NCBI GenBank assembly: GCA_035524315.1
Contig: DATKPD010000079.1
Coordinates: forward strand, 1 to 64,000
From: BOG-938 sp035524315
GTDB lineage: Bacteria; Pseudomonadota; Alphaproteobacteria; Caulobacterales; Caulobacteraceae
Direction: 5' to 3'
Length of the DNA: 64,000 nucleotides
A model generated the notes under the pieces. That model ran no database searches, was not told the DNA's origin, and worked only from the letters and a program-made list of their open reading frames with translations. The position numbers and the translations under genes are program-made. Positions 31,709-40,142 of this stretch are shown here, one piece after another. Each line of letters begins with the position of its first letter. The first letter of the stretch is position 1.

Positions 31709-33804
31709 TGCCCGTCGCCCGACGGTCCGGCGGACGATGGGCCGGCATAGGCTGGGCCGCCGCCGCCCGCCGTCTGGCCCACGCCCATGAAGTCCTGCTG
31801 CAGGCTCCGGTAGAAGCCGCCGCGCGTGTCGGCCAGCGGGGCGGCCGGTTCGGGGGAAGGCTCGGCGGGTTCGGCGTCTGCGGTCTGGCTTGGGACCGGG
31901 CCAGAGCCCGGCGCGATGACGAAGTCGTGCACCGGAACGTCCTGGTGGGCCACGATCATGATCCGGCGCCATATGTCGGCCGGCAGGTCGCCGCCGGTCA
32001 CCTTGTTCATCGGCCGCTCGTCGTCGTTGCCGACCCACACCCCGGCCACCCAATCGGGCGTGAAGCCCACGAACCATGCGTCGCGCCAGTTCTGGCTGGT
32101 GCCGGTCTTGCCGGCGGCGGGTCGGCCGAAGGCGGCGTGTACGCCGGTGCCATGGTCGATCACGCCGCGCAGCATCTGAATCATCTCTCCGTCGAGGTGC
32201 GCGTCATAGGCCTGGATCGGCGCGGACGCGGTGCGGCGGTAGAGCACCTGACCGCGGGCCGTGTCGACCTCTTCCACCAGATGCGAGGGCGTGCGCACGC
32301 CTTGCTGCTGGAAAACCTGGAAGCCCGAGGTCAGCTCGAGCAGGTTCACCTCGTAGGCGCCGAGCGCCACCGACAGGTCGGGATTGGCCGGGATATCGGT
32401 CAGGCCGAAGCGCTGGGCCAGGTCGCCGATCCGTTTGCCGCCGGTCTCCTGGGCCACCCGCACGGCCACGGTGTTGATCGAGCGGGCCAGCGCGTCCTGC
32501 AGCGTCACCGGCCCGGCGTAGCCGCCGCCGTAGTTCTCCGGCGACCAGGAGCCCAGCCGCAGCGGCGCGTCGACCCGCACGTCGGTCGGCTTCAGTCCCG
32601 CCTCCAGCGCGGCGGCGTAGATGAACGGCTTGAAGCTGGAGCCTGGCTGCCGGCGCGCCTGCGAGGCGCGGTCGAAGGGACTGTAGCGATGGTCGACACC
32701 GCCCACCAGGGCCCGCACCCCGCCGTCGGGGCCGAGCAGCACCAGCGCGGCCTGCTGGGCGCCGGCCGCCCGGCCCTGGTTCTCCATCACTCGGCGCACG
32801 ATGTCCGCAGCTGAGGTCTGCAAGGCGGGATCGATGCTGAGGCGCACCACCAGATCGGGTGCTGACTGTCCGGCCAGCGCCTGCGCCTGGGCGGCCGCCA
32901 GGTCCAGCGCATAGCCGAAGTCGCCTTCGTCCTGGGCCTCGTTCGCCAGCACCGGCGGGTGGGCCAGGGCCTGGGCGCGGTCCTGGGCGGTGATCCAGCC
33001 CTCCTGCGCCATGGTGTCCAGCACCAGGCGCGATCGGGCGATGGCGGCCGGCAGGTCGTGGGTGGGCGACAGGCGCGAGGGCGCCTTGGGCAGGGCGGCC
33101 AAAAGAGCCGCTTCGGCCAGGGTCAGCTGGCCGGCGCTCTTGGCGAAATAGGTCTGGGCCGCCGCGTCGACGCCATAGGCGTTGGCCCCGAAGAACACGC
33201 GGTTGAGATAGAGCTCCAGGATCTCGTCCTTGCTCATCATCCCTTCTAGTCGCCAAGCCAGCAGCGCTTCCTGCGCCTTGCGCTTGAAGGTCTGGTCGGG
33301 GGTCAGGAACAGCGTCTTGGCGATCTGCTGGGTCAGGGTCGAGCCGCCCTGCACCACCTGGCCGGCGGCGACATTGACCCTCGCGGCGCGCGCTATGCCC
33401 ATCAGGTCGATCGGGCCATGCTGGTAGAAGCGCCGGTCCTCGGCCGCCAGGAACGCCCGCGGCACATAGGCCGGCAGGGCCTTGAGCGTCACAAGCTGGC
33501 CATGGCGCGCCCCACGCATGGCGATGACCAGTCCGTGGCGGTCCAGGAAGGTCATGCCGGGCGTGGACCCTACGGTCCACAGGGCCTCCCGGCCGGGAAT
33601 CTGCGGGGTGGATTGCAGATAGGTCTTCCAGAACCACGCCGCGCCCAGCGCGCCGCCTAGCACCATCAGCACCAGGCCGACGATCGCCAGCCGCGCGGCG
33701 CGGCTCAGACGGCGCCGCGGCCGTCCGGGCTGGTCGGCGCGGAAGGTCTCAATGGCCGGTTCGGACGGCGGCGGACGGGGCGGGTCGGGGAAGCGATCGG
33801 TCAC
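31705..33804 (-). CDS. Class A penicillin-binding protein (transglycosylase/transpeptidase)
   Basis: 699 residues. One N-terminal membrane helix (about 37-60) is followed by a GT51 transglycosylase domain with the catalytic Glu in AAEDRRFYQHGPID and GGSTLTQQIAKTL, then a transpeptidase domain with SSFKP (active Ser), SIN, and KTGTS. The C-terminal tail is Pro/Ala/Gly-rich. The enzyme polymerises and cross-links peptidoglycan in the periplasm and is of the PBP1a/PbpX type found in several copies in Caulobacter relatives. It overlaps uup by four bases. Confidence 0.92.
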
Positions 33805-33846
33805 GGGACGTTTGTCGGGGCTGGCAGTCCGGTTTAGGACGGGGCC

Positions 33847-34323
33847 ATGGCGCCGCGAAAGCCCTTTTGGCAGACCAAGTCCTTAGAACAGATGACCGTT
33901 CGGGAATGGGAGAGCCTGTGCGACGGCTGCGGCCTGTGCTGCCTGATCCGGTTCGAGGACGAGGAGACCGGCGAGGTCATCCCCACGCGCGTGGCGTGCA
34001 AGCTGTTCGACGACGGCGCCTGCCGCTGCTCGGACTACGACCGGCGCAAGGCCTCGGTGCCCGATTGCATCAAGCTTACCCCGTACAATATCGAGGACCT
34101 GCAGTGGATGCCGCCGAGCTGCGCCTATCGGCGCCTGCATGAGGGCAAGCCCTTGCCCCTGTGGCATCCCCTGATCACCGGCGATCCGGAGAGCGTGCAC
34201 CGGGCCGGCGTCAGCGTGCGCGGCCAGACCGTGTCCGAGGCCGTCCTGGCCGACCCGGAAGACGCGCTGGACTATGCCGCCTATGACCTGCTGCGCGATC
34301 GCAGCGACGACGATCCCGACTGA
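33847..34323 (+). CDS. YcgN/UPF0260 family cysteine-cluster protein (158 aa)
   Basis: YcgN-type protein with the conserved Cys clusters CDGCGLCC (about residues 25-32), ACKLFDDGACRCSDY and PDCIKLTPYN, suited for metal or Fe-S binding. The length is normal for the family, which has no settled function. It begins 42 bases after the divergent PBP gene. Confidence 0.9.
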   Translation: MAPRKPFWQTKSLEQMTVREWESLCDGCGLCCLIRFEDEETGEVIPTRVACKLFDDGACRCSDYDRRKASVPDCIKLTPYNIEDLQWMPPSCAYRRLHEGKPLPLWHPLITGDPESVHRAGVSVRGQTVSEAVLADPEDALDYAAYDLLRDRSDDDPD

Positions 34324-34332
34324 TCGCGTCCG

Positions 34333-34352
34333 ATGTGGCGAAAAAGCCACAT
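34333..34352. terminator. 7-bp hairpin after the YcgN gene
   Basis: ATGTGGC, loop GAAAAA, GCCACAT, nine bases after the stop codon. No T-run follows, so intrinsic termination is uncertain. Confidence 0.4.
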
Positions 34353-34421
34353 GCGCCCTTGCGCCCGGTGCGGCTAAGCATAATTGAGCATGCAGACCCT
34401 CGCACTTTCTAAGGACACGAC

Positions 34422-35366
34422 TTGGCGCAAGACCCGTATCAGGAACTCGGCGTTTCCCGCACCGCCAGCGCGGACGAGATTCGGCGCGCTTTCCGCAAGC
34501 TGGCCAAGCAGCTCCACCCCGACCAGAACCCGGGCGACAAGCCGGCGGAGGAGCGGTTCAAGCGGGTCAGCGCGGCCTTCGACGTGCTGGGCGACGAGGA
34601 GAAGCGCAAGAAGTTCGACCGCGGCGAGATCGACGCCGACGGCCGCGAGACCATGCGCGGCTTCAGGCCGGGCGGCGCCGGCGGCGGCGCTGGCGGTCCC
34701 GGCGGTCCGGGCTTCGGCGCCGGCTTTGCGGGCGGCCCGGAGTTCGAGGGCGTAGATCTGAACGATATCCTGGGCGAGATGTTCGGCGCCCGCGCCGGCG
34801 CGGGCAGGGGCGGTTTCGGCGGCTTTGGCGGCGGACCGGCCAAGGGCGCGGACGTGCGCGCCCAGGTGCAGATCAGCATCGAGGACGCGGTCAAGGGCGC
34901 CAAGCGGCGCATCGCCTTTTCCGACGGCCGCACGATCGAGGTGACCATCCCCAAGGGCGCGGCTGACGGCCAGGTTCTGCGGCTCAAGGGCCAGGGATCC
35001 CCAGGCCGGGCCGGGCCGGGCGACGCCCTGATCGAGCTGACCATCGCGCCGCACCCGGTGTTCAAGCGCGAGGGCGAGGGCCTGGTCATGGACGTGCCGA
35101 TCTCGGTTCCGGACGCGGTGCTGGGCGGCAAGGTCGAGGCGCCGACGCCCGAGGGCGCCGTGACCCTGACCGTGCCCAAGGGCTCCAACTCCGGTTCAGT
35201 GCTGCGGCTCAAGGGGCGGGGGCTGACCGACGCGGTCACCGGCCGGCGCGGCGACCTGATGGCGCGGCTGGTGGTGACGCTGCCGGACAAGCCAGACGAG
35301 GCGCTGGAGCGCTTCGCTGAGGGCTGGCGTCAGGATCGGCCCTATACGCCCCGCCGCAAGCCTTGA
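34422..35366 (+). CDS. CbpA-type J-domain co-chaperone (314 aa)
   Basis: Begins TTG 34422 (MAQDPYQELGVSRTASADEIR), giving a J domain with HPDQNPG, then a Gly/Phe-rich linker (about residues 82-140) and the two DnaJ C-terminal substrate-binding domains (VQISIEDAVKGAKRRIAF, GDALIELTIAPHPVFKREG, LVMDVPISVPDAVLGGKVEAPTPEG). The zinc-finger domain of true DnaJ is missing, so it is a class II (CbpA/DnaJ-like) stimulator of DnaK. The frame opens 13 codons upstream but does not align with J domains. Confidence 0.9.
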   Translation: MAQDPYQELGVSRTASADEIRRAFRKLAKQLHPDQNPGDKPAEERFKRVSAAFDVLGDEEKRKKFDRGEIDADGRETMRGFRPGGAGGGAGGPGGPGFGAGFAGGPEFEGVDLNDILGEMFGARAGAGRGGFGGFGGGPAKGADVRAQVQISIEDAVKGAKRRIAFSDGRTIEVTIPKGAADGQVLRLKGQGSPGRAGPGDALIELTIAPHPVFKREGEGLVMDVPISVPDAVLGGKVEAPTPEGAVTLTVPKGSNSGSVLRLKGRGLTDAVTGRRGDLMARLVVTLPDKPDEALERFAEGWRQDRPYTPRRKP

Positions 35367-35430
35367 CCGATGCGGGACCGCCGCGGTCCATTCAGGCCGC
35401 ATTCAGCCCCGACTCCCTAAGACTGGCCGC

Positions 35431-36015
35431 ATGAGGCGCCGCTTCTCCCATTTGACCGCCGTCACGTTCGCCGTCCTGGCGGCGACGACGGCGTTCGCCG
35501 AAAACGGCCCACGGGGCGGGGGGGGCGCGCGCGGCATGGGCGCGCAGCGTCCGGGCCCCGCCTATGAGGCGCCCCGCGGCGCCTACACCCGGCCGAGCTA
35601 CGCGGCCCCCGCGCCACGTTATGCCGCCGCGGGCTACGCCCCGCCGGCCTATGCGCCGCCTCCCGAGCCGCGCTACGCGGCCCCGGCCGTCCCCAGCAGC
35701 CGTTACTATGGCGCCCCGGCGCCGTTCGAGCCGCCGCTGGCGCCTCGGCCACAGGTGAATTCGCTGGGCGCCCAGTGGGCCCAGCAGCAGGACCAGGCCG
35801 AGATGGGCGTACGTCAGGGCCGCATCATGCCCCTGTCGCGCGTGGTGCAGAACCTGGCGCGCCTGCGTCCTGGGCGGGTGCTTGACGCGGGCATGGAAAC
35901 AGCCCCGGATGGCCGGGCTACCTACCGGGTGCGCTGGGCCGCCGCCGGGGGGCGGCGGATCGACTTCATCATCGACGCGGAAACCGGGGCCGTAATCGGC
36001 CGCGGAGCCGAATAG
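35431..36015 (+). CDS. Secreted PepSY-like protein, probable partner of the two-component system
   Basis: Signal peptide (FAVLAATTAFA), then a Tyr/Pro/Ala-rich spacer with repeated YAPP/YAAP units, then a C-terminal PepSY-like domain (about residues 125-194: GRIMPLSRVVQNLARLRPGRVLDAG, then TYRVRWAAAGGRRIDFIIDAETGAVIG). The latter is the form often encoded directly before OmpR/PhoQ-type pairs. It is 11 bases upstream of the response regulator, so the three genes form an operon; a role as a periplasmic modulator of the kinase is inferred. Confidence 0.75.
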   Translation: MRRRFSHLTAVTFAVLAATTAFAENGPRGGGGARGMGAQRPGPAYEAPRGAYTRPSYAAPAPRYAAAGYAPPAYAPPPEPRYAAPAVPSSRYYGAPAPFEPPLAPRPQVNSLGAQWAQQQDQAEMGVRQGRIMPLSRVVQNLARLRPGRVLDAGMETAPDGRATYRVRWAAAGGRRIDFIIDAETGAVIGRGAE

Positions 36016-36026
36016 CAGGACGAACG

Positions 36027-36707
36027 ATGCGGATTCTGGTGGTCGAGGACGATCCTGACCTGTCACGGCAACTCAAGACGTCGCTGGCTGACGCGGGCTA
36101 TGCGGTGGATCACGCCGCCGACGGCGAGGAGGGCCACTTCCTGGGCGAGAGCGAGCCCTACGACGCGGTGGTGCTGGATCTCGGCCTGCCCAAGATGGAC
36201 GGGGTGTCGGTGCTCGAGCAATGGCGGCGCGGCGGCGTGACCACGCCGGTGCTGATCCTGACCGCCCGCGGCGCCTGGAGCGAGAAGGTGTCCGGGTTCG
36301 ACGCCGGCGCCGACGACTATCTGACCAAGCCCTTCCACACCGAGGAGCTGCTGGCGCGGCTGCGCGCCCTGCTGCGGCGGGCGGCCGGCCATTCGGCCCC
36401 GTCCCTGTCGTGCGGCGCCCTGCGGCTGGATCCGCGCGCGGCGCGCGCCTCGGTCAATGGCGAGCCCCTGCGCCTGACCTCGCTGGAATACCGGTTGCTG
36501 CACTATCTGATGATGCACCAGGGGCGGGTGATCAGCCGCACCGAGCTGGTCGAGCACCTATACGACCAGGACTTTGACCGCGACTCCAACACCATCGAGG
36601 TGTTTGTCGGCCGACTGCGCAAGAAGATCGGTCAGGACCGCATCGAGACGGTGCGTGGGCTGGGCTATCGCCTCGCCCCGCTGCAAGGCGAGGCGAGCGA
36701 GGCGTGA
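36027..36707 (+). CDS. OmpR/PhoP-type response regulator (226 aa)
   Basis: Receiver domain with EDDPDLS, phosphoacceptor Asp in VVLDLGLPKMDG, Thr in LTARG and Lys in LTKPFHTEELLAR, followed by a winged-helix DNA-binding domain (LTSLEYRLLHYLMMHQGRVISRTELVEHLYDQDFDRDSNTIEVFVGRLRKK). Similar to PhoP/FeuP regulators. The stop overlaps the kinase start by four bases. Confidence 0.93.
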   Translation: MRILVVEDDPDLSRQLKTSLADAGYAVDHAADGEEGHFLGESEPYDAVVLDLGLPKMDGVSVLEQWRRGGVTTPVLILTARGAWSEKVSGFDAGADDYLTKPFHTEELLARLRALLRRAAGHSAPSLSCGALRLDPRAARASVNGEPLRLTSLEYRLLHYLMMHQGRVISRTELVEHLYDQDFDRDSNTIEVFVGRLRKKIGQDRIETVRGLGYRLAPLQGEASEA

Positions 36708-38143
36708 CCGCGCCCGCGGCCCCGCAGGCCGCCGTGGCCGAGGCCGCCGCGCCCAAGGGCGCCGTGCACGCCGCCAAGCGCCGCCCTCCCTCCCTGGTCC
36801 GCCGGCTGATCTGGCTCGCCGCGGTGTGGAGCCTCCTGGTCATGTTGGGCGCGGGCGTCGCTTTGACCGCCTTTTTCCAGCGCGCCGCGCTCAGCCGCTT
36901 CGACCAGTCGCTCTACGACCTGACCGAGGGGCTGTACGCGGGCACCACCGTCGAGGGCGGCGACGTGGTCGCGCCCGCCTTCACCGACACCCGCGCCCTG
37001 CGCGTCTATTCGGGGCGCTACTGGGAGATCGCGGAGCCCACGCCGGGCGGCCAGCTCCACGCCATCACGCGCTCGCGCTCCTTGTGGGACAGCGAGCTGA
37101 AACCGCCGAACGGCGGCCTGCCGCCGGTCAAGCCGGGCGACCGGCTGTCATACGACACCACCGGGCCCATCGGCGACAACCTGCGCGCGGTGGCGCGGGT
37201 GGTGACCTTGTCCGGGCGGACCGCCCCGGTGATTTTCCTGGCGGCCGAGGACCGGGGTCCCATCGACGCGGATTCCCGGCGCTTCGCCGTCACCACCGCC
37301 CTGGCCCTGACCCTGCTGGGCGCGGGCCTGGTTGCGGGCGTTGTGATCCAGGTGCGGGTGGGCCTGCTGCCCCTGTTCCGCTTGCGGCGTGATGTCGCGG
37401 ACGTGCGCAAGGGCCGCGCCGAGAGGCTGGACGAGGACTACCCGACCGAGCTCGCGCCCCTGGCCCAGGAGCTCAACGCCCTGCTGGCCCATAACCAGGA
37501 TGTCGTCGAGCGCCAACGCACCCATGTGGGCAATCTCGCCCACGCCCTGAAGACGCCCCTGTCGGTCATGCTGAGCGAGGCCGAGCGGCGCGACGATCCC
37601 CTGGCCGACGTGGTCAAGCGCCAAGCGCAGATCATGCGCAACCAGGTGGACCATCACCTGCGCCGCGCCCGCGCCGCCGCCCGCGCCGGCGGTCCGGGCG
37701 AGCGCACGCCTGTGGCCCCCGTGATCGACGAATTGTCGCGGACGCTTGAAAAGATATTTCAATCCAAGAAGTTACAGGTCGATTGGGAAGCTGGTGAAGA
37801 TCTGGCCTTTCTCGGCGAGCGCCAAGACCTGCTCGAAATCGTCGGCAATGTGATGGAGAACGCCGCCAAGTGGTGCCGACGTCTGGTGCTGGTCGAGGCG
37901 GTCGCGGAAGGCCCCGCCATGCTGCGCGTCTCGGTCCAGGATGATGGCTCAGGCCTGCCCCCAGACCGGCGCCAGGAGGTGCTCAAGCGGGGCGCCCGGC
38001 TGGACGAGACCGCCCCCGGATCGGGGCTGGGACTGTCGATCGTGGAGGAGTTGGCCAAGGCCTATGGCGGGTCGGTCGCCCTGGCGGACTCCGAGTTTGG
38101 CGGCCTGCGCGTGGATATTCTGCTGCCGCGCGCCGAGGTTTGA
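36704..38143 (+). CDS. PhoQ-like membrane sensor histidine kinase (479 aa)
   Basis: The start is GTG 36704, overlapping the regulator stop (GTGA). An Ala-rich leader is followed by membrane helix 1 (about residues 30-53), a periplasmic sensor region (about 54-190) with KPGDRLSYDTTGPIGDN, helix 2 (about 193-217), HAMP-like, and an H box with HALKTPLSVML. The ATPase domain has NVMENAAKWC, DDGSGLPPDRR and SGLGLSIVEELA. The HALKTPL-type H box is that of PhoQ/FeuQ/TcsS kinases. Its partner is the regulator upstream; the signal is unknown, perhaps envelope state, given the nearby periplasmic genes. Confidence 0.92.
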   Translation: MTAPAAPQAAVAEAAAPKGAVHAAKRRPPSLVRRLIWLAAVWSLLVMLGAGVALTAFFQRAALSRFDQSLYDLTEGLYAGTTVEGGDVVAPAFTDTRALRVYSGRYWEIAEPTPGGQLHAITRSRSLWDSELKPPNGGLPPVKPGDRLSYDTTGPIGDNLRAVARVVTLSGRTAPVIFLAAEDRGPIDADSRRFAVTTALALTLLGAGLVAGVVIQVRVGLLPLFRLRRDVADVRKGRAERLDEDYPTELAPLAQELNALLAHNQDVVERQRTHVGNLAHALKTPLSVMLSEAERRDDPLADVVKRQAQIMRNQVDHHLRRARAAARAGGPGERTPVAPVIDELSRTLEKIFQSKKLQVDWEAGEDLAFLGERQDLLEIVGNVMENAAKWCRRLVLVEAVAEGPAMLRVSVQDDGSGLPPDRRQEVLKRGARLDETAPGSGLGLSIVEELAKAYGGSVALADSEFGGLRVDILLPRAEV

Positions 38144-38241
38144 GATAACACTGTTTTCGGAATGCGTTAACTGTCCGGGCCGATACTGATCCTTGCGCGA
38201 GGCGAGAGGCGAAAGCGCTCGCGTCGCATCCTAGGAGACCC

Positions 38242-39582
38242 ATGTCCGCCTTATCCCAAGATCGCGTCGGCATCGTTCGCGCCCTGGTGGAGGCGGCGCC
38301 GGACTCGGCGGTTCGAAGTCTTGAGGCGGCGCTGCGCGGCGAGTCCGCGGGCGGAACGCTCTCGTCGGTCAAATCGATCGTCACCCAGGAAATGAACGAC
38401 CGGCTTGTGCGCGACGCGGTGCTCGAGCCGCTCATGCCCCTGTTCAGCCCCCGCGCCGACGGAATCGAGCAACTGCAGTTTCCCAAGGCGGCGATCAACA
38501 CGCTGTGGCGCGCGCTCAAGCAGGACCGGCCCGACGAGACCGCCTACGCCGCCAGCCTGCCCGCGCGTCGCTATGAGGAGGACGCCACGCCTCCGATCTA
38601 TGACGAGCTGTGCGTCCTGGCCGCCCGCGGCCTACGCGCCGGCCGGGGACCGTTCGCCGAAGTGGGCGACCTGCTGCGGGCCTATCGCCCGGGCGCCGAC
38701 GCGGAGCTGATCGCCTTCCTGGACCTGGCGCCGATCGGCCGCCGGGCGCTGCGCCAACTGCCGGCGTGGATCGCCCGCTCCACTGAGGAGCAACAGGCCG
38801 CCGCGCGTCTGATGTTCAAGGACGCGGGGGTGATCGCCGAAGACGCGGGTCCGCGCCTGATGGAGATTCTGTTCGCGCACCTGGCCGAGCCGTGGGTGGT
38901 GCTGCGGCTGATGTCGGCCCTGATGCTTAAGCCCAGCGACGGGTTCGCCGCCGTGTCCGAACTGGCCGACTTCGGCGAGCGCTTCCTGCGTGACATCGAC
39001 AGCCGGCTGGCCGCGCTGAAGGCGTTCGACTACGACGGCGGCGCGCTCGCCGGCCGCCAGGCCGCCGACGCTCTGCGCATGGCCGCCGCCATCGCCTCTG
39101 AATTCGAGCAGGCCCTCAAGGTGAAGCGCGACGGCCCGTGGGGTGAACGCCTGGCCAAGCAGAAGCAGATGCTGGCCGCAGCCGCCGAGAGCCACTTGAA
39201 GAAGACGCTCAAGGTCATCGGCGAAGCGCTCCCGCAGCAGCCGGTGCGGAGCCCGGGCCGCGCGTCGCGCCTGGAGCCCGACCTGACCGCCCCGCCCGAC
39301 CCCAGCGCTGTGCGCCGCGCCATGGCGCTGTTGCACTTCTTCGCGGGCATCCGCACCGTGGCGGCCCAGAGCGGCTACGGCGTGGTGCGGGCCAAGGCGC
39401 AGGAGGAGATCGCCAAGGGTCTGGACGCCTATCTGGAGGATCTGCTCCAGGTTCTTCACGAGGGCGACAGCGAGCCAATGGACCACGCGCGCCAGTTTCT
39501 TGAGATCGCGGCCGATTTCACGGCCCTGGTTCATGACGAGAAGACCGCCCAGATCGTTCGCCGGCGCGCCGCGGCGGCCTAG
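38242..39582 (+). CDS. Cytosolic protein of unknown function (446 aa)
   Basis: Begins ATG 38242 with AGGAG upstream. No signal or membrane segment. Predominantly helical, with hydrophobic patches (EDAGPRLMEILFAHLAEPWVVLRLMSALMLK), basic coiled-coil-like part (KVKRDGPWGERLAKQKQMLAAAAESHLKKTLK), and a C-terminal helical bundle (YLEDLLQVLHEGDSEPMDHARQFLEIAADF). No family recognised; it looks like a conserved single-copy alphaproteobacterial protein. It occupies the slot ahead of ccmE where ccmI (cycH) sits in some relatives, but shows no TPR or membrane segment like CcmI. Confidence 0.6.
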   Translation: MSALSQDRVGIVRALVEAAPDSAVRSLEAALRGESAGGTLSSVKSIVTQEMNDRLVRDAVLEPLMPLFSPRADGIEQLQFPKAAINTLWRALKQDRPDETAYAASLPARRYEEDATPPIYDELCVLAARGLRAGRGPFAEVGDLLRAYRPGADAELIAFLDLAPIGRRALRQLPAWIARSTEEQQAAARLMFKDAGVIAEDAGPRLMEILFAHLAEPWVVLRLMSALMLKPSDGFAAVSELADFGERFLRDIDSRLAALKAFDYDGGALAGRQAADALRMAAAIASEFEQALKVKRDGPWGERLAKQKQMLAAAAESHLKKTLKVIGEALPQQPVRSPGRASRLEPDLTAPPDPSAVRRAMALLHFFAGIRTVAAQSGYGVVRAKAQEEIAKGLDAYLEDLLQVLHEGDSEPMDHARQFLEIAADFTALVHDEKTAQIVRRRAAAA

Positions 39583-39653
39583 AGGCCGACTTCCAGGCCC
39601 AATGGTTCGTAAAGCCTCTGGTCTGCGCGCCTGATCGCGCCTATTTCGACCGC

Positions 39654-40142
39654 ATGCCGTTGCTGCCCAAGTCACGCAAAGCCCGCAGAAGGCTGATGGT
39701 GGTCGCTGTCGCCGCGCCGATCCTCGCGCTGGCGGTGGCCCTGTCGCTCTATGCAATGCGCGACGCGGTGATCTTCTTCTACGGTCCCAGCCAAGCGCGC
39801 GCCGAGCACGTGCCGCCCGGCCGGCTGGTGCGCATCGGCGGGCTGGTCCAGCCGGGCACGGTGGTGCAGTCGCCCGACGGCGACGTGCGTTTCTCCATCA
39901 CCGACAACGTCAACGCGGTGCCCACCCTCTACCACGGCCAGCTGCCCGACCTGTTCCGCGAAGGCCAGGGCGTGGTGGCTCAGGGCGAATTTGACCAGAC
40001 CGGCAAGTTCCAGGCGCACGAGGTCCTGGCCAAGCACGACGAGAAGTACATGCCCAAGGAAGTGGTCGACGCCCTGAAGAAATCCGGCCAATGGCGGCCC
40101 GACGGCGCGGCCGCCCCCGTAGCAGCGAAGGCCGGCGCATGA
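39654..40142 (+). CDS. ccmE: Cytochrome c maturation heme chaperone CcmE
   Basis: Periplasmic, membrane-anchored heme chaperone. N-terminal basic segment and one helix (about residues 14-33), then an OB fold with RLVRIGGLVQPGTVV and VRFSITDN, ending in LAKHDEKYMPKEV, where the His binds heme covalently and the Tyr is the axial ligand. The 162-residue length is normal. It overlaps ccmF by four bases (ATGA). Confidence 0.95.
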   Translation: MPLLPKSRKARRRLMVVAVAAPILALAVALSLYAMRDAVIFFYGPSQARAEHVPPGRLVRIGGLVQPGTVVQSPDGDVRFSITDNVNAVPTLYHGQLPDLFREGQGVVAQGEFDQTGKFQAHEVLAKHDEKYMPKEVVDALKKSGQWRPDGAAAPVAAKAGA

